Shown here in pieces: positions 27,813-37,592 of a stretch of 64,000 bases of DNA. The stretch is taken from positions 186,001 through 250,000 of the forward strand of contig DATJAL010000031.1 in NCBI GenBank assembly GCA_035516255.1, in the 5' to 3' direction. Position 1 is the stretch's first letter. Each line of letters opens with the position of its first letter. The notes beneath the pieces were generated by a model, which saw only the letters and a program-made list of their open reading frames with translations, had not been told where the DNA came from and did no database searches. This stretch comes from Chitinivibrionales bacterium (GTDB lineage Bacteria > Fibrobacterota > Chitinivibrionia > Chitinivibrionales > FEN-1185). A program made the position numbers and the translations under genes.

Positions 27813-29102
27813 ATGGACAGTATGGAGAAGCTTTCGCAGAAAATCGTCGATCTTTCAAAGAGCACCAAGGACTCGAACAAATTCTATTCCATCGTGCTTG
27901 ATGCGACGGCGTCGACGGTCTCCGAAAACGCCTGCGACATCGCGGAACGCCTGCTGCGCGGGGAGACCGACAACGCCAGGGCCGCGCTCGAGCACCTGTG
28001 GTCGCTCAAGAAAATTATGATAAGTAAAGACGAGGCGGCCACCATCGAGCAGCTCATCCACTATTATCAGAAAAAAATGGACGTGGTGCGCAACAAGGAG
28101 GAGCACATCAGGCAGGTGAGCAGGGATTCGCGCAATCTCCTTGAAGAAAAGGGGAAGCGGGACGTGGAGCTCGCCACGGTACGGCAGGAGATAACCAATT
28201 CCTCAAAGGAGATCAAGGAGCTGGAGGAAAAGGTTGAAAAATATAAAAAAAAGGAGCAGGAGCTTGCCACCATCGACACGGAGGTGCGGAAGGAACTGCT
28301 GGTGAATGAAAATGAAATCATCAACGGCCTGTATGAAATCATCATGTCGCAGCGGGAAGGGCGCAATCCCGTGCAGGATTTCACGGAAAAACTCAAGAGC
28401 CATACCGCGGCCAAGGAAAAGAACCCTGAGGGAGTTTCTGCAGATGAACTGGGAAAAGCCCCTCAGAAAATGCCCTCGGCAGGGCCGTCCCAAAAGCAGG
28501 ACGATAAAACGGTCCGTTCGGCCGGTGCCGCGGCAAAGGGGGCTGCCGACATACCCGTCAACGAGGAAATATTCGAGGTTGACAAGGACAAGACAACGTC
28601 ATTTTCACTTGAAACGTTTGCCAAGGCAAGAAGCGGCGCTGGCGAGCCAAAGGTTTCGAAAGAGACCGGCGAGCCGCGGTTCCCTAAATCGCTGGTAAAG
28701 ACCGCGAACGGCAGCGTCATAGGGGAATACTATTACACCCCACAATTACCGAAAGATAAGCGGCATTATGTTTTGAACAGCAGGTTTTTCCTCGACCGCC
28801 TGTACTCGGCGCTCGGCGTGCTTTCCGTGAGGTCGGACCAAACCATCGCAAACGACATCCTCCACATGATCCGCGATGCGGTAAAACGGATATCGGGCAG
28901 CACCACCATGCATTTCGAGGTTTCCACGGCCGAGATTCTCAACGAGCAGGCGCTCAAGGATCTTTGGCATAATGTCAAGGCTGGCAATTTTGCCGAGGCA
29001 ACGCGGTATTGCTCAAAGTTCGCGGTGAAAATGACGGCCCTCAAGCCGAAATACGCGGCGATGCTCGAAGAACAAATGGGCCGGTATGCCGCGGAAGAAT
29101 AA
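27813..29102 (+). CDS. Uncharacterised coiled-coil protein
   Basis: 429 residues, family not recognised. There is no signal peptide. Residues about 85-180 form a strong coiled coil rich in Lys and Glu, 195-300 are low-complexity and polar, and 300-429 form a compact helical domain (around YVLNSRFFLDRLYSALGVLS). The start is supported by AAGGGGAAAG just upstream and by the promoter at 27736-27765. The next gene, for a membrane-tethered AraC-type protein, overlaps it by 17 nt, so the two are translated together and probably work together. A cytoplasmic partner of the following membrane machine is possible, but nothing in the sequence proves it. Confidence 0.75.
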   Translation: MDSMEKLSQKIVDLSKSTKDSNKFYSIVLDATASTVSENACDIAERLLRGETDNARAALEHLWSLKKIMISKDEAATIEQLIHYYQKKMDVVRNKEEHIRQVSRDSRNLLEEKGKRDVELATVRQEITNSSKEIKELEEKVEKYKKKEQELATIDTEVRKELLVNENEIINGLYEIIMSQREGRNPVQDFTEKLKSHTAAKEKNPEGVSADELGKAPQKMPSAGPSQKQDDKTVRSAGAAAKGAADIPVNEEIFEVDKDKTTSFSLETFAKARSGAGEPKVSKETGEPRFPKSLVKTANGSVIGEYYYTPQLPKDKRHYVLNSRFFLDRLYSALGVLSVRSDQTIANDILHMIRDAVKRISGSTTMHFEVSTAEILNEQALKDLWHNVKAGNFAEATRYCSKFAVKMTALKPKYAAMLEEQMGRYAAEE

Positions 29103-29988
29103 ATCCTGGCCTGACCGTTTTATCACCGCCGTCAAAATCGCGGCGATCCTTTTCCTTTTTAGTTTCCTGTGTTTCGCGGCGCCAAGCCGCGACACCGCCG
29201 CACGACAGGCGGCCGGTGCCAAGGTCAAGGCTGCAAAAACCGCACCAGACACGATTCCGGCAAAGGCCGCTGTAAAAAAAAAACCTGACACGGTGTCGGC
29301 GAAAATCGCAACGGGTGCCGCGGACACCGTGATGCGGCCGCGCGCAGCGTCCATATCCGACACGGCAAAACTGGCGGCGTCTGCCAAAAAGGACACGGTG
29401 CCAATTGTCAAGGCGCAGGCCGAGACTTTGCAGGATTCCACTGCAAAAATTACGGCGTCTGGAATTAAAACCGGAGAAAAAAAAATACCCGCGTCCATTC
29501 CCGATAAAAAATGGACCTCTATCACGAAACCCGCGGCGCTCATCATCTTCCTTGCAGTGGTTGTCTTTGCCGCAATTGTCATCGGCATTGCAAATATTGT
29601 CGCGCAGAAACGCCAGAAGCGGAGATTCCTCACCACCACGCGCCTGTCGGTGATGGACAAGGAAGTACAGAAAGCATGCCGCTACATAGAAAAAAATTAT
29701 TCAAACCCTGAACTCACTGTGCAGAGCATCTGCGCCGCACTGGTAACGGGGGAGGCCTTTCTCGAAGCGCTCATGCAGCGCGACCTCGGTATAAGCATTG
29801 GTGATTTCATCACCCATGTCCGGATCAACAGGGCAAAGGGGCTGGCCCAAAACAACCCTTCTTGTCTGCGGGAATCGGCTGCGCAGCAGACCGGGTTCAT
29901 CGATACGGATGCGTTTGACGCCGAATTTAAAAAGATCACCGGGGTGCCGTTTGAGGAATATTGCCGTGTGCTAAGGGAAAAGACATAA
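29086..29988 (+). CDS. Membrane-tethered protein with AraC-type DNA-binding domain
   Basis: 300 residues. A hydrophobic N-terminal segment (about 13-31) is followed by an about 115-residue Lys/Ala/Thr/Asp-rich region with recurrent DTV-AKA-type units, a transmembrane helix (about 149-170) and, from residue 190, a domain with the AraC/XylS double helix-turn-helix layout: RYIEKNYSNPELTVQSICAA, then AALVTGEAFLEAL, and a second half ending FDAEFKKITGVPFEEY. The predicted topology puts the low-complexity part outside and the DNA-binding part inside. AraC proteins are normally soluble, so this would be a one-component membrane regulator. The gene overlaps its upstream neighbour by 17 nt and precedes the ExbB cluster by 216 nt, its likely target or partner. 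Confidence 0.72.
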   Translation: MPRKNKSWPDRFITAVKIAAILFLFSFLCFAAPSRDTAARQAAGAKVKAAKTAPDTIPAKAAVKKKPDTVSAKIATGAADTVMRPRAASISDTAKLAASAKKDTVPIVKAQAETLQDSTAKITASGIKTGEKKIPASIPDKKWTSITKPAALIIFLAVVVFAAIVIGIANIVAQKRQKRRFLTTTRLSVMDKEVQKACRYIEKNYSNPELTVQSICAALVTGEAFLEALMQRDLGISIGDFITHVRINRAKGLAQNNPSCLRESAAQQTGFIDTDAFDAEFKKITGVPFEEYCRVLREKT

Positions 29989-30204
29989 ATAATGATCGAA
30001 GATAAAAAATGAAACGAGATGATCGGTCTGATCGTTATTATAGTGGAAAGGATTAAATTCGTATCTGAAATCAGCCAATATTATATTTTTAATCCTAATT
30101 TTTAGGGGAAATAAAAATCTATTGGATTCTCATTGTTACCAATAGGATAATAAAGGTATTCAGTTCTTTATGCATCGCCACTACGAAGGAACGGAGGATC
30201 ATAC

Positions 30205-30972
30205 ATGGAATTCATTGTGAAACTGTTGAACGCTTTCAACCCGCGGTCGGACGCATTCCTCTTCATGTGGGCAATTTTAGTGACGGGCGTGTTCAGCATT
30301 TCCGTCATCATTGAACGTTTCATCTATTTGCAGTCCAAATCTTCATTCCGGCCCGTGATGTTCATTAAGGACATCCTGAGCAACATCCAGAAAGACGACA
30401 TTCCCACGGCGCTCAAGGCCTGCGACAAAAACAAGAGCATGGCGCTTTCCGGAGTCATCAAGGCCGGATTAGAGGAGGCCAACACCGGGGCGGAGCGTAT
30501 ACGCAACGCCATTGACGAGGCAATGCTTAAGATCATTCCGCTGCTGGAAAAACGGACCGGATACCTTGCCGTGATCGGCAACGTTGCCACCCTCATGGGG
30601 CTCCTCGGAACGGTGTATGGCCTCATCATGTCGTTTGCCGCGGTGGGACGTCCCGGCATCGACGCCGCCCAGAAGTCCGAACTGCTTGCGTCCGGCATCG
30701 CCACCGCCATGAACTCGACCTTTACCGGACTGTCGGTCGCCATCGCCTCCATCATGGTATACGCGTTCCTCAAGTCCAAGACGCAGAAGATCATCGACGA
30801 GCTTGACGAATATTCGGTGCGCGTGCTCAATTCGCTCATCGAGAAATCGTTCAAGACGCACAAATATCATATCAGCGCGACACAGCTCAAGGAAGGGGTG
30901 GGGCTTCACGTGACGCACAACAACATCAAGATTTTCACGGACAATAAGCTGATAAAGGAAATAAATATCTGA
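30205..30972 (+). CDS. ExbB/TolQ/MotA-type proton channel protein
   Basis: 255 residues with three transmembrane helices (about 18-38, 118-140, 160-185) and the family signature in the last two (LMGLLGTVYGLIMSFAAVG and GIATAMNSTFTGLS). Such proteins form pentameric stators that use the proton gradient to drive ExbD/TolR/TonB-type partners. Starts with an ATG after GGAGG. It opens a run of four co-oriented genes: ExbB, ExbB-ExbD fusion, ExbD and transducer. Upstream is an inverted repeat CTATTGG (30119-30125) / CCAATAG (30139-30145), a possible operator. Whether it serves nutrient uptake, outer-membrane stability or gliding cannot be told from this protein alone. Confidence 0.9.
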   Translation: MEFIVKLLNAFNPRSDAFLFMWAILVTGVFSISVIIERFIYLQSKSSFRPVMFIKDILSNIQKDDIPTALKACDKNKSMALSGVIKAGLEEANTGAERIRNAIDEAMLKIIPLLEKRTGYLAVIGNVATLMGLLGTVYGLIMSFAAVGRPGIDAAQKSELLASGIATAMNSTFTGLSVAIASIMVYAFLKSKTQKIIDELDEYSVRVLNSLIEKSFKTHKYHISATQLKEGVGLHVTHNNIKIFTDNKLIKEINI

Positions 30973-31022
30973 TTGTCACGGGCATTTTGCCGTCAGTCAA
31001 CATATTCCTCTTTTGAAATGCC

Positions 31023-32333
31023 ATGGGAATTTTTTCCGAACTGTTGAAATGCTTTCTCCCTGCACATGAAGCTTTTTTCTTCATGTGGATGCTTTTAGCG
31101 CTGGGAGTGACGGCCGTCGTCATCACCATTGAGCGGTGGCTCGACATCAACCGCCGCACCGATTACGATGCCGCCTCGCTGTTCGGGCGAATCAAGAGGC
31201 TCATTGAGGAAAAAAACCTCACCGAGGCATACCGCATTTGCACCTCGGGCGGGCACCGAGCGCTGCCGCGCATCCTCGGCGCGGGCATCAAGAAGGTCGA
31301 GGTGGAGCCGCATCTTGTGGAGGGCGCCATGGGCGAGGAGTCAACCCATATGGCGGCCGCCATGGAAAAACGCCTCCCGCTGCTCGTCATGTTCAGCAAC
31401 GTGTCGACGCTGCTCGGGCTATTGGGCACCGTGTTCGGCCTCATCATGTCGTTTGCCGCCGTGGGAAAACCAGGCGTGGCCGCCGTTGAGAAATCATCGC
31501 TGCTCGCGGCGGGAATTTCGGCCGCCATGAACTCGACGCTGGTGGGACTTTCGATCAGCGTGCCCTGTATTCTTGCTTTTGCGTTTCTGCGCGCCCGCGT
31601 TGACATCGCGCTCGTGGAAATAGACCGTTACGCGGTCGCCATCCTCAACCAGCTCAACCCGCCCACGGACTCACAGAAGAAACTCAATTCGCTCATCCGG
31701 CGTTCCGGCGACGAGGAAGTGGCCGACACCGACGTGACGCCCATGCTCAACCTCATGGTGATGCTCATTCCGTTCCTGCTCACCTCCTCCGAATTTGTCA
31801 AGATGGGGACCATAGAGCTCAAGCTGCCCGAGTCTTCACAGGGCGGAGCGGGCGGCGGCGGGGGCGAAGAAAACCTGCAGAACGTCAAGCTCGAGCTCGG
31901 CGTGGTGATAACCGCGAAAGGGTTTAACCTGTTCCACTATTACAACCAGGCCGAGAAGGCGTCCGCGGCAAACCAGACCCTCGGCGAGAAGGCGGCCGAT
32001 ATCCCGCTTGTCAACGGTGAATACAACTATACGGAGCTCAACAACAAGCTGGCGGAGGTGAAGCGCAAAGTGCTGTACGAAATCGTGCGGCAGTATGATC
32101 CTACCCTGCCGCCCGACGCATCGCTCTTTAAGCTGTACGAGGCATTCGTGTCGAAAAACCTTTCGGGAACCACGGTGTTCGCCGACAACGAGGACATCAA
32201 GCTTGTGGGCGAGGACAAGGTGCAGTATAAGACCGTGGTGGCGGTGATGGATGCCGCGCGGGGTACGCACACGCCCGAAGGCAACGTCACCATGTTTCCG
32301 AATGTGTCAATCGCGGGAGGAATCATACAATAA
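31023..32333 (+). CDS. ExbB-ExbD fusion with Asp-to-Asn change in the ExbD helix
   Basis: 436 residues. Residues 1-215 are a second ExbB/TolQ-type channel protein with the LLGLLGTVFGLIMSFAAVG signature. From about 225 an ExbD/TolR-type part follows in the same frame: a membrane helix after DVTPMLNLMVMLIPFLL, then a large periplasmic domain (about 265-436) with a Gly-rich linker. In ExbD/TolR the helix normally carries an essential Asp (consensus TPLID); here that position is Asn (N243). The next gene encodes an ExbD with the Asp intact, so a mixed complex could have one working and one silent ExbD. The stop and the next start overlap (TAATG). Confidence 0.87.
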   Translation: MGIFSELLKCFLPAHEAFFFMWMLLALGVTAVVITIERWLDINRRTDYDAASLFGRIKRLIEEKNLTEAYRICTSGGHRALPRILGAGIKKVEVEPHLVEGAMGEESTHMAAAMEKRLPLLVMFSNVSTLLGLLGTVFGLIMSFAAVGKPGVAAVEKSSLLAAGISAAMNSTLVGLSISVPCILAFAFLRARVDIALVEIDRYAVAILNQLNPPTDSQKKLNSLIRRSGDEEVADTDVTPMLNLMVMLIPFLLTSSEFVKMGTIELKLPESSQGGAGGGGGEENLQNVKLELGVVITAKGFNLFHYYNQAEKASAANQTLGEKAADIPLVNGEYNYTELNNKLAEVKRKVLYEIVRQYDPTLPPDASLFKLYEAFVSKNLSGTTVFADNEDIKLVGEDKVQYKTVVAVMDAARGTHTPEGNVTMFPNVSIAGGIIQ

Positions 32334-32833
32334 TGTCACAGCAATCCGTACGGAGAAAACACAGAAAACGCAGCGAGGGCACGGTGAAGCTCAACATCAC
32401 CTCGATGATCGACATGTTCACCCTCATGGTGGTGTTCCTGCTCAAGAATTATTCGGCGCAGGGACAGCTCGTTACGCCGGCGAACAATCTCATGCTCCCC
32501 TCGTCGTCCATCGAAAAAAACGCGGCCGAGGCGCTTTCGGTCAAGGTGTCCCAGACCAACATCATGGTCGAGAACACCATCGTCATCGACGAAAAAGGGT
32601 ACCAGGCTGTGCTGGCGCAAAAGGATTTCCTCATTGAACCCCTGTACAATGTGCTGAAAAAGTACTGCGACGAGGCGAAAAAGTCGTCGGAGATGTTCAA
32701 AACGGAATTTTCGGGCAAGATATCCATCCAGGGGGACGTCGCGATTCCGTATAACATGCTGACCAGGATCATGTACACCTGCGGGCAGGCGGGCTATCCG
32801 GTCATGAACCTTGTGGTTTACAGGAAGGCATAA
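32333..32833 (+). CDS. ExbD/TolR-family protein
   Basis: 166 residues: a short basic cytoplasmic N-terminus, one transmembrane helix (about 21-42) with the conserved protonatable aspartate (D27 in TSMIDMFTLMVVFLL), and a periplasmic domain ending in the typical MNLVVYRKA-like strand. It pairs with the ExbB-type proteins encoded upstream to convert proton flow into movement. Its start overlaps the preceding stop by 1 nt and its stop overlaps the next start, so three products are translationally coupled. It is somewhat longer than classical ExbD. Confidence 0.87.
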   Translation: MSQQSVRRKHRKRSEGTVKLNITSMIDMFTLMVVFLLKNYSAQGQLVTPANNLMLPSSSIEKNAAEALSVKVSQTNIMVENTIVIDEKGYQAVLAQKDFLIEPLYNVLKKYCDEAKKSSEMFKTEFSGKISIQGDVAIPYNMLTRIMYTCGQAGYPVMNLVVYRKA

Positions 32834-33906
32834 TGGCGAACATCGGCAAGTCGGGCCTTTTTTACATACAAAATTCGGGCGAGATCTCTCTCGCGGGGTT
32901 TCCGAAGGATCTCCGCAGGGGCCTGTTGTCCCGGATCGAGCCCCGATTCATGATCATCTTCAGCTCGCTTCTGTTTTTTGCCTTCAGCACGGTGTTGATT
33001 CTCTCTTTTGTCAAGGTATCCGAAACGGTGAGCGAAAAGGAGATTGTAAAAATACAGGAACGGTATGCGCAACTCGTGCTGAACCAGCCCAAGGCCAAGC
33101 CGCCCGAAACAAAGGCGGCGACAAAAGCAAAAACGGCCGAAAAAGGAAAATCCGCGGCGGAGGCGGCGAAAGAGGAGGCGAAGGTCGACCGTGAAAAGGA
33201 GACCTTCGTGGCTCGCAAGGAGCGGCAGGTGGCGACCGCGGCGCAGCGCCAGGCCGTGCGCGAGAAAGTGGCGGCCGCGGTCCAGACCGCGGGAATTTTT
33301 GCCGCCATCACCGCTTCGGCGGGAGGCGGAAAAGGCGGCCATTCATCCGGTGGGAGCGTCACCGACCTGCTCGGCGCGGCGGGCGACGGCATCGGCGACC
33401 TGGGGAGCATAAAGGTCTCAAAAGGGACGTTCGCCACGCGGGGTAACATTGATGTGGCCGAACTCAAGGCGCGCCGCGGCACCGTGACGTCGGGCGTTGA
33501 CATCGCGCGCGAAAGCGTGGGCCGGGCCAACGCGCAGCGTCTCTCCTCAGCGGGGAGCGTCAACATCACATCGACGCCGCCCGAGATCACGGGAGAAACG
33601 GGCGGTGCGGAGGCGAGAAGTCAGGCATCAATCCAGAAGGTCATCACCCTTGAACAGCAGCGTATCAAGCGCGTCTATGAAAACTGGCTCAAGAGGGATC
33701 CGACGCTTTCGGGCTCGCTCAAGGTTAAGTTCACCATCATGCCCGACGGCAGCGTGTCGAACGTAAGCGTTATCGCTTCTACTACCAAGAACTCCGAATT
33801 TGACGACGCGATCGTGCGGTATATTAAGCGCTGGGCGTTCCTGCCGGTCCAAGGCGGCGGTCCGGTGGAAGTCGTGGTTCCGTTTGCCTTGGAGGCGCAG
33901 ACCTGA
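32833..33906 (+). CDS. TonB/AgmX-like energy-transducing protein
   Basis: 357 residues. After a cytoplasmic N-terminus there is one transmembrane helix (about 39-60), a long Lys/Ala/Glu-rich stretch able to span the periplasm, a Gly/Ser-rich segment, and a C-terminal TonB-like domain (about 265-357) around SLKVKFTIMPDGSVSNVSV and RYIKRWAFLP. This C-terminus resembles the AgmX/PglI C-terminal domain known from Myxococcus gliding proteins as well as TonB. It probably receives energy from the ExbB/ExbD proteins encoded just upstream and acts on an outer-membrane or surface partner. No TonB-dependent receptor gene is adjacent, which favours a non-uptake role. Confidence 0.82.
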   Translation: MANIGKSGLFYIQNSGEISLAGFPKDLRRGLLSRIEPRFMIIFSSLLFFAFSTVLILSFVKVSETVSEKEIVKIQERYAQLVLNQPKAKPPETKAATKAKTAEKGKSAAEAAKEEAKVDREKETFVARKERQVATAAQRQAVREKVAAAVQTAGIFAAITASAGGGKGGHSSGGSVTDLLGAAGDGIGDLGSIKVSKGTFATRGNIDVAELKARRGTVTSGVDIARESVGRANAQRLSSAGSVNITSTPPEITGETGGAEARSQASIQKVITLEQQRIKRVYENWLKRDPTLSGSLKVKFTIMPDGSVSNVSVIASTTKNSEFDDAIVRYIKRWAFLPVQGGGPVEVVVPFALEAQT

Positions 33907-33954
33907 AATAAAATCGCTGAGGCAAGTTTTATTTTTCCAAAATAGGAGAGAGTT

Positions 33955-34266
33955 ATGAAGGACAGGGCCAGTGAACGTATCGAATTTGTCAATGTGAACG
34001 GGTCACAGGTGCCGGCGCTTTTTGACCTCAGCAAGACCGGTGTATGTTGCTTCAGCGCGAAGAAACTGGACAAGGGGGCCGTCGCTTCCCTCACCATCAA
34101 CAAACTTTCAATCAAGGCGAGGGTCATTTACAGCCAGGACCGTCTCGACGGCTTTAGGGTCGGCATGCAATTCATTGAAGTGACCCCGCAGCAGCAGGAA
34201 ACCCTTAACGATTTGGTGGATAAATTTTCCCGCGGAGTTCCGCTTTCCTGTACCATTGAAGGGTGA
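33955..34266 (+). CDS. PilZ-domain protein
   Basis: 103 residues, a single PilZ domain. The c-di-GMP-binding motifs are visible: the Arg pair near the N-terminus (RASERIEF) and DLSKTG as the DxSxxG motif. Such proteins bind cyclic di-GMP and pass the signal to motility, secretion or surface-polysaccharide machines. The gene lies 48 nt after the transducer gene in the same direction, with AGGAGAG before the ATG, so c-di-GMP may control the ExbB/ExbD machine. That link is inferred from position. The protein has no output domain of its own. Confidence 0.88.
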   Translation: MKDRASERIEFVNVNGSQVPALFDLSKTGVCCFSAKKLDKGAVASLTINKLSIKARVIYSQDRLDGFRVGMQFIEVTPQQQETLNDLVDKFSRGVPLSCTIEG

Positions 34267-34404
34267 CATCGCCAAGGAAAAACCGTATGAGTTCGGAGCT
34301 GTCATAGAAAAACCTCTTAATAAAAGCTCCCGTCTGCAAAAACTTTCGGTAAATAACTTGCCGACATGATCGTAAAACTGTCCTGGCGGCTCTTGATAAG
34401 ATTC

Positions 34405-34433
34405 TTGAAGTGACTAAATTAACTTATTATATA
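34405..34433 (+). promoter_or_regulatory. Possible secA promoter
   Basis: TTGAAG (34405-34410), 17-nt spacer, TATATA (34428-34433), about 30 nt before the secA start in a very A/T-rich stretch. The -35 box is a partial match only. Confidence 0.4.
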
Positions 34434-34463
34434 TCATAAAGTTGCGTATAGATAGGTAAAAAA

Positions 34464-37400
34464 ATGCTGATATTAAGAGTTCTTGAGACTGTTTTTGGCT
34501 CAAAACAAAACCGCGACATGAAAAAGCTGCGGCCCGTGGTCGCCAAGGTCAATAGCTTCCGGGAAGCCATGGTTTCCTTGACCGATGACCAGCTCAAGGC
34601 AAAGACCGTTGAATTCAAAGAACGGCTTTCCAAAGGAGAAACGCTCGACGACATCCTGCCCGAGGCCTATGCCGTGTGCCGTGAGGCCACCCACCGGGTG
34701 CTCGGTGAGGGGCGCACCGTGTTCGATCCGGTTTTCAAAAAAGAAATCCCTTTCATGGCGCATTTCGACGTGCAGGTGATGGGCGCCATCGTGCTGCATC
34801 AGGGAAAGATCTCGGAAATGAAAACGGGAGAGGGAAAAACGCAGGTGGCCGCCATGGCTGCGTATCTCAATGCACTGTCCGGAAAGGGCGTCCATGTCGT
34901 CACGGTCAACGACTACCTTGCAAAGCGCGACAGCGAATGGATGGGAAAAATCCACACGTTTCTCGGCCTTACCGTGGGTTGCCTTGACAAGACCGAGCCG
35001 GGAACGCCTGAGCGGCGGCTGGCCTACGAATGCGACATCACCTACGGCACCAACAACGAGTACGGCTTCGATTACCTGCGTGACAACATGGCAAGCTCCC
35101 CCTCGCAGCTCGTGCAGCGCGAGCTCAACTTCGCCATCATCGACGAGGTGGACAACATCCTCATCGACGAGGCGCGCACACCGCTTATCATCTCGGGGCC
35201 CGTGACGAAATCCAACCGCGAATACGAGGAGCTCAAGCCGCGCGTGGAGCGGCTCGTGAACGCCCAGGCCCAGCTCATCCAGAAGACCATCAACGAAATA
35301 GAGCAGCTGGTGGGCAAGGAGGGCAAGGAATACGAGCTCGGGTACAAGCTGTTCGTGGTGAAACGGGGTGCGCCGAAAAACAAGAAGCTGATCAAGCTGC
35401 TCAAAGAGGAGGGCGTCTCTGCGTACATGAAGCAGGTCGAGACCGACTATCTGCGTGAAAAGAAACTTTACGAAATAGACGAGGAGCTGTTCTACACCAT
35501 CGATGAGTCAGGCCACAGCGCCGAGATGACCGAAAAGGGACGGGCGCTCGTGTCGCAATCCAACCCTGATTTCTTTATAGTTCCTGATCTCTCTGATCTC
35601 ATTCACAAGATCGATACCGACGCCGCGCTCACGCCGCTTGAAAAATCGGAAAAGCGCGACGAGGTGCACCGGATGCACGCGGAGCGCTCGGAGCGCATCC
35701 ATTGCGTGAGCCAGCTCCTGCGCGCGTACTCGCTGTTCGAGCTCGACGTCGACTACGTGGTGCAGGACGACCAGATCCTCATCGTCGACGAGTTCACGGG
35801 CCGCATCCTGCACGGCAGGCGTTGGAGCGAAGGGCTCCACCAGGCCGTGGAGGCAAAGGAAGGCGTGAAGGTGGCGGGCGAGAACCAGACGCTCGCCACC
35901 ATCACCTTCCAGAATTTTTTCAAAATGTACACGAAAATCTCCGGCATGACCGGCACGGCCATCACCGAAGCGGGCGAGTTCAACGAGATTTACAAGCTCG
36001 ACGTGGTCACGGTGCCCACGTACCGTCCCATGCGACGTGACGATTTCGAGGATGAGATCTACCGCACGCACCGCGAGAAATACGCGGCGGTGGTCAAGGA
36101 CATCACCGAGTTGCACGAAAAAGGGCGGCCGGTGCTGGTGGGGACGACCTCGATAGAAAAGTCTGAATTGTTAAGCAAGCTCCTGCTGCGCGCCGGCATC
36201 CAACATGAGGTGCTCAACGCCAAACAGCACGCCAAGGAGGCGCAGATCGTGGCCCAGGCCGGAAGAAAAGGGGCGGTCACCATCGCCACGAACATGGCGG
36301 GCCGCGGCACCGACATCGTGCTCGGCGGCAACTTCGAGGCCCTCGCGAACAACGAACTGTTCAAGGAAGGCATCGCGATCGACGACCTGACGCTCGAGGA
36401 AAAGCGCCGGCGTTTTGCCAAGCTCCACAAGGAACTCGAGGAGGAGCACAGCAAAGTGGTGGAGGCCGGAGGGCTCCATATCGTGGGAACCGAACGACAC
36501 GAGGCGCGGCGCATCGACAACCAGCTGCGCGGCCGCTCGGGCAGGCAGGGCGACCCGGGCTCATCGAAATTCTATCTTTCCCTCGATGACGACCTGATGC
36601 GCATTTTCGGCTCTGAGCGCATCGCGAGGATCATGGACCGGCTCGGCGCACAGGAAGGCGAAGTGATCTCGCATCCGTTTGTGACGCGTGCCATCGGCAA
36701 CGCGCAGAAGCGCGTGGAGGCGCGCAACTTCGAGATCCGCAAGCACCTCAAGGAATACGACGACGTCATGAACCTCCAGCGCAAGGAGATTTACGGCCTG
36801 CGCCAGCGGATCCTCAAAGGCGAGGACATTAAGGAGGAAATCCTTGACCAGCTCGCCGGAACGCTTGAGGACATCATCTACAAGCACACGGGCGACGGCA
36901 AGCACCCCGAGTCCTGGAACCTGCACGACCTCGATAAGGAACTGCAAACCTCCATGGGTGTCACGTTTCTGCCAGCCGAAAGTGCGCCGCCGCCGTCGAG
37001 CCAGGACACCCTGTTCGACGAGATCTGGAAACTGGTCAAGGCGCGCTACGAGGACAAGGAGCAGCGCCTCACCCCGCAGATCATGCGCCAGTTCGAGCGC
37101 GGCGTGTGCCTCATGGTGATCGACAACCTGTGGAAAGATCACCTTTACGAAATGGACCACCTCAAGGGCGGGGTGCAGTACCGCGCCTACGGTCAGAAAA
37201 ACCCGCTTTACGAATACCAGAAGGAAGGAATGAAGATGTTCGAGGAACTGCGCGCCAGCATCGCGCGCGACGTCACCTCGTTCATTTTCCGCCTTGAGGC
37301 GGTGAGTGCCGAGGAAGACCGCATGGGCCTCAACCGCAGCCAGACTTCCCACGGTGCATTCGATATTTTTTCCTCGTCGAGCGAGGTGCCGCCCGCCGAG

Positions 37401-37583
37401 GAAGCGCCGCGACAGCCGCAACCATGGCAGCCGCAGCCGCAGATGGTCACCAACCGCGGCCCGGCCGAAGGTCCTGCACGACGTGCGCCCGTGGTACATT
37501 CCGGCCCCGTGGTGGGCCGCAACGACCCGTGCCCTTGCGGCAGCGGGAAGAAATACAAGAAATGCCATGGTGCCGCGGCATAA
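34464..37583 (+). CDS. secA: Preprotein translocase motor SecA
   Basis: ATPase that drives preproteins through SecYEG. 1039 residues, longer than E. coli SecA (901), with an about 50-residue extra segment around 285-330 and a Pro/Gln-rich tail. Walker A is MKTGEGKTQ (about 118-126); [14 protein letters not shown] contains the DEAD-like Walker B motif (about 225); [10 protein letters not shown] and [15 protein letters not shown] mark NBD2. The C-terminus carries the zinc-binding SEC-C motif ([13 protein letters not shown]) that contacts SecB or ribosomes. Housekeeping gene, probably with its own promoter, and a single secA as far as the window shows. Confidence 0.97.
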   Translation: MLILRVLETVFGSKQNRDMKKLRPVVAKVNSFREAMVSLTDDQLKAKTVEFKERLSKGETLDDILPEAYAVCREATHRVLGEGRTVFDPVFKKEIPFMAHFDVQVMGAIVLHQGKISEMKTGEGKTQVAAMAAYLNALSGKGVHVVTVNDYLAKRDSEWMGKIHTFLGLTVGCLDKTEPGTPERRLAYECDITYGTNNEYGFDYLRDNMASSPSQLVQRELNFAIIDEVDNILIDEARTPLIISGPVTKSNREYEELKPRVERLVNAQAQLIQKTINEIEQLVGKEGKEYELGYKLFVVKRGAPKNKKLIKLLKEEGVSAYMKQVETDYLREKKLYEIDEELFYTIDESGHSAEMTEKGRALVSQSNPDFFIVPDLSDLIHKIDTDAALTPLEKSEKRDEVHRMHAERSERIHCVSQLLRAYSLFELDVDYVVQDDQILIVDEFTGRILHGRRWSEGLHQAVEAKEGVKVAGENQTLATITFQNFFKMYTKISGMTGTAITEAGEFNEIYKLDVVTVPTYRPMRRDDFEDEIYRTHREKYAAVVKDITELHEKGRPVLVGTTSIEKSELLSKLLLRAGIQHEVLNAKQHAKEAQIVAQAGRKGAVTIATNMAGRGTDIVLGGNFEALANNELFKEGIAIDDLTLEEKRRRFAKLHKELEEEHSKVVEAGGLHIVGTERHEARRIDNQLRGRSGRQGDPGSSKFYLSLDDDLMRIFGSERIARIMDRLGAQEGEVISHPFVTRAIGNAQKRVEARNFEIRKHLKEYDDVMNLQRKEIYGLRQRILKGEDIKEEILDQLAGTLEDIIYKHTGDGKHPESWNLHDLDKELQTSMGVTFLPAESAPPPSSQDTLFDEIWKLVKARYEDKEQRLTPQIMRQFERGVCLMVIDNLWKDHLYEMDHLKGGVQYRAYGQKNPLYEYQKEGMKMFEELRASIARDVTSFIFRLEAVSAEEDRMGLNRSQTSHGAFDIFSSSSEVPPAEEAPRQPQPWQPQPQMVTNRGPAEGPARRAPVVHSGPVVGRNDPCPCGSGKKYKKCHGAAA

Positions 37584-37592
37584 AACTAATAT

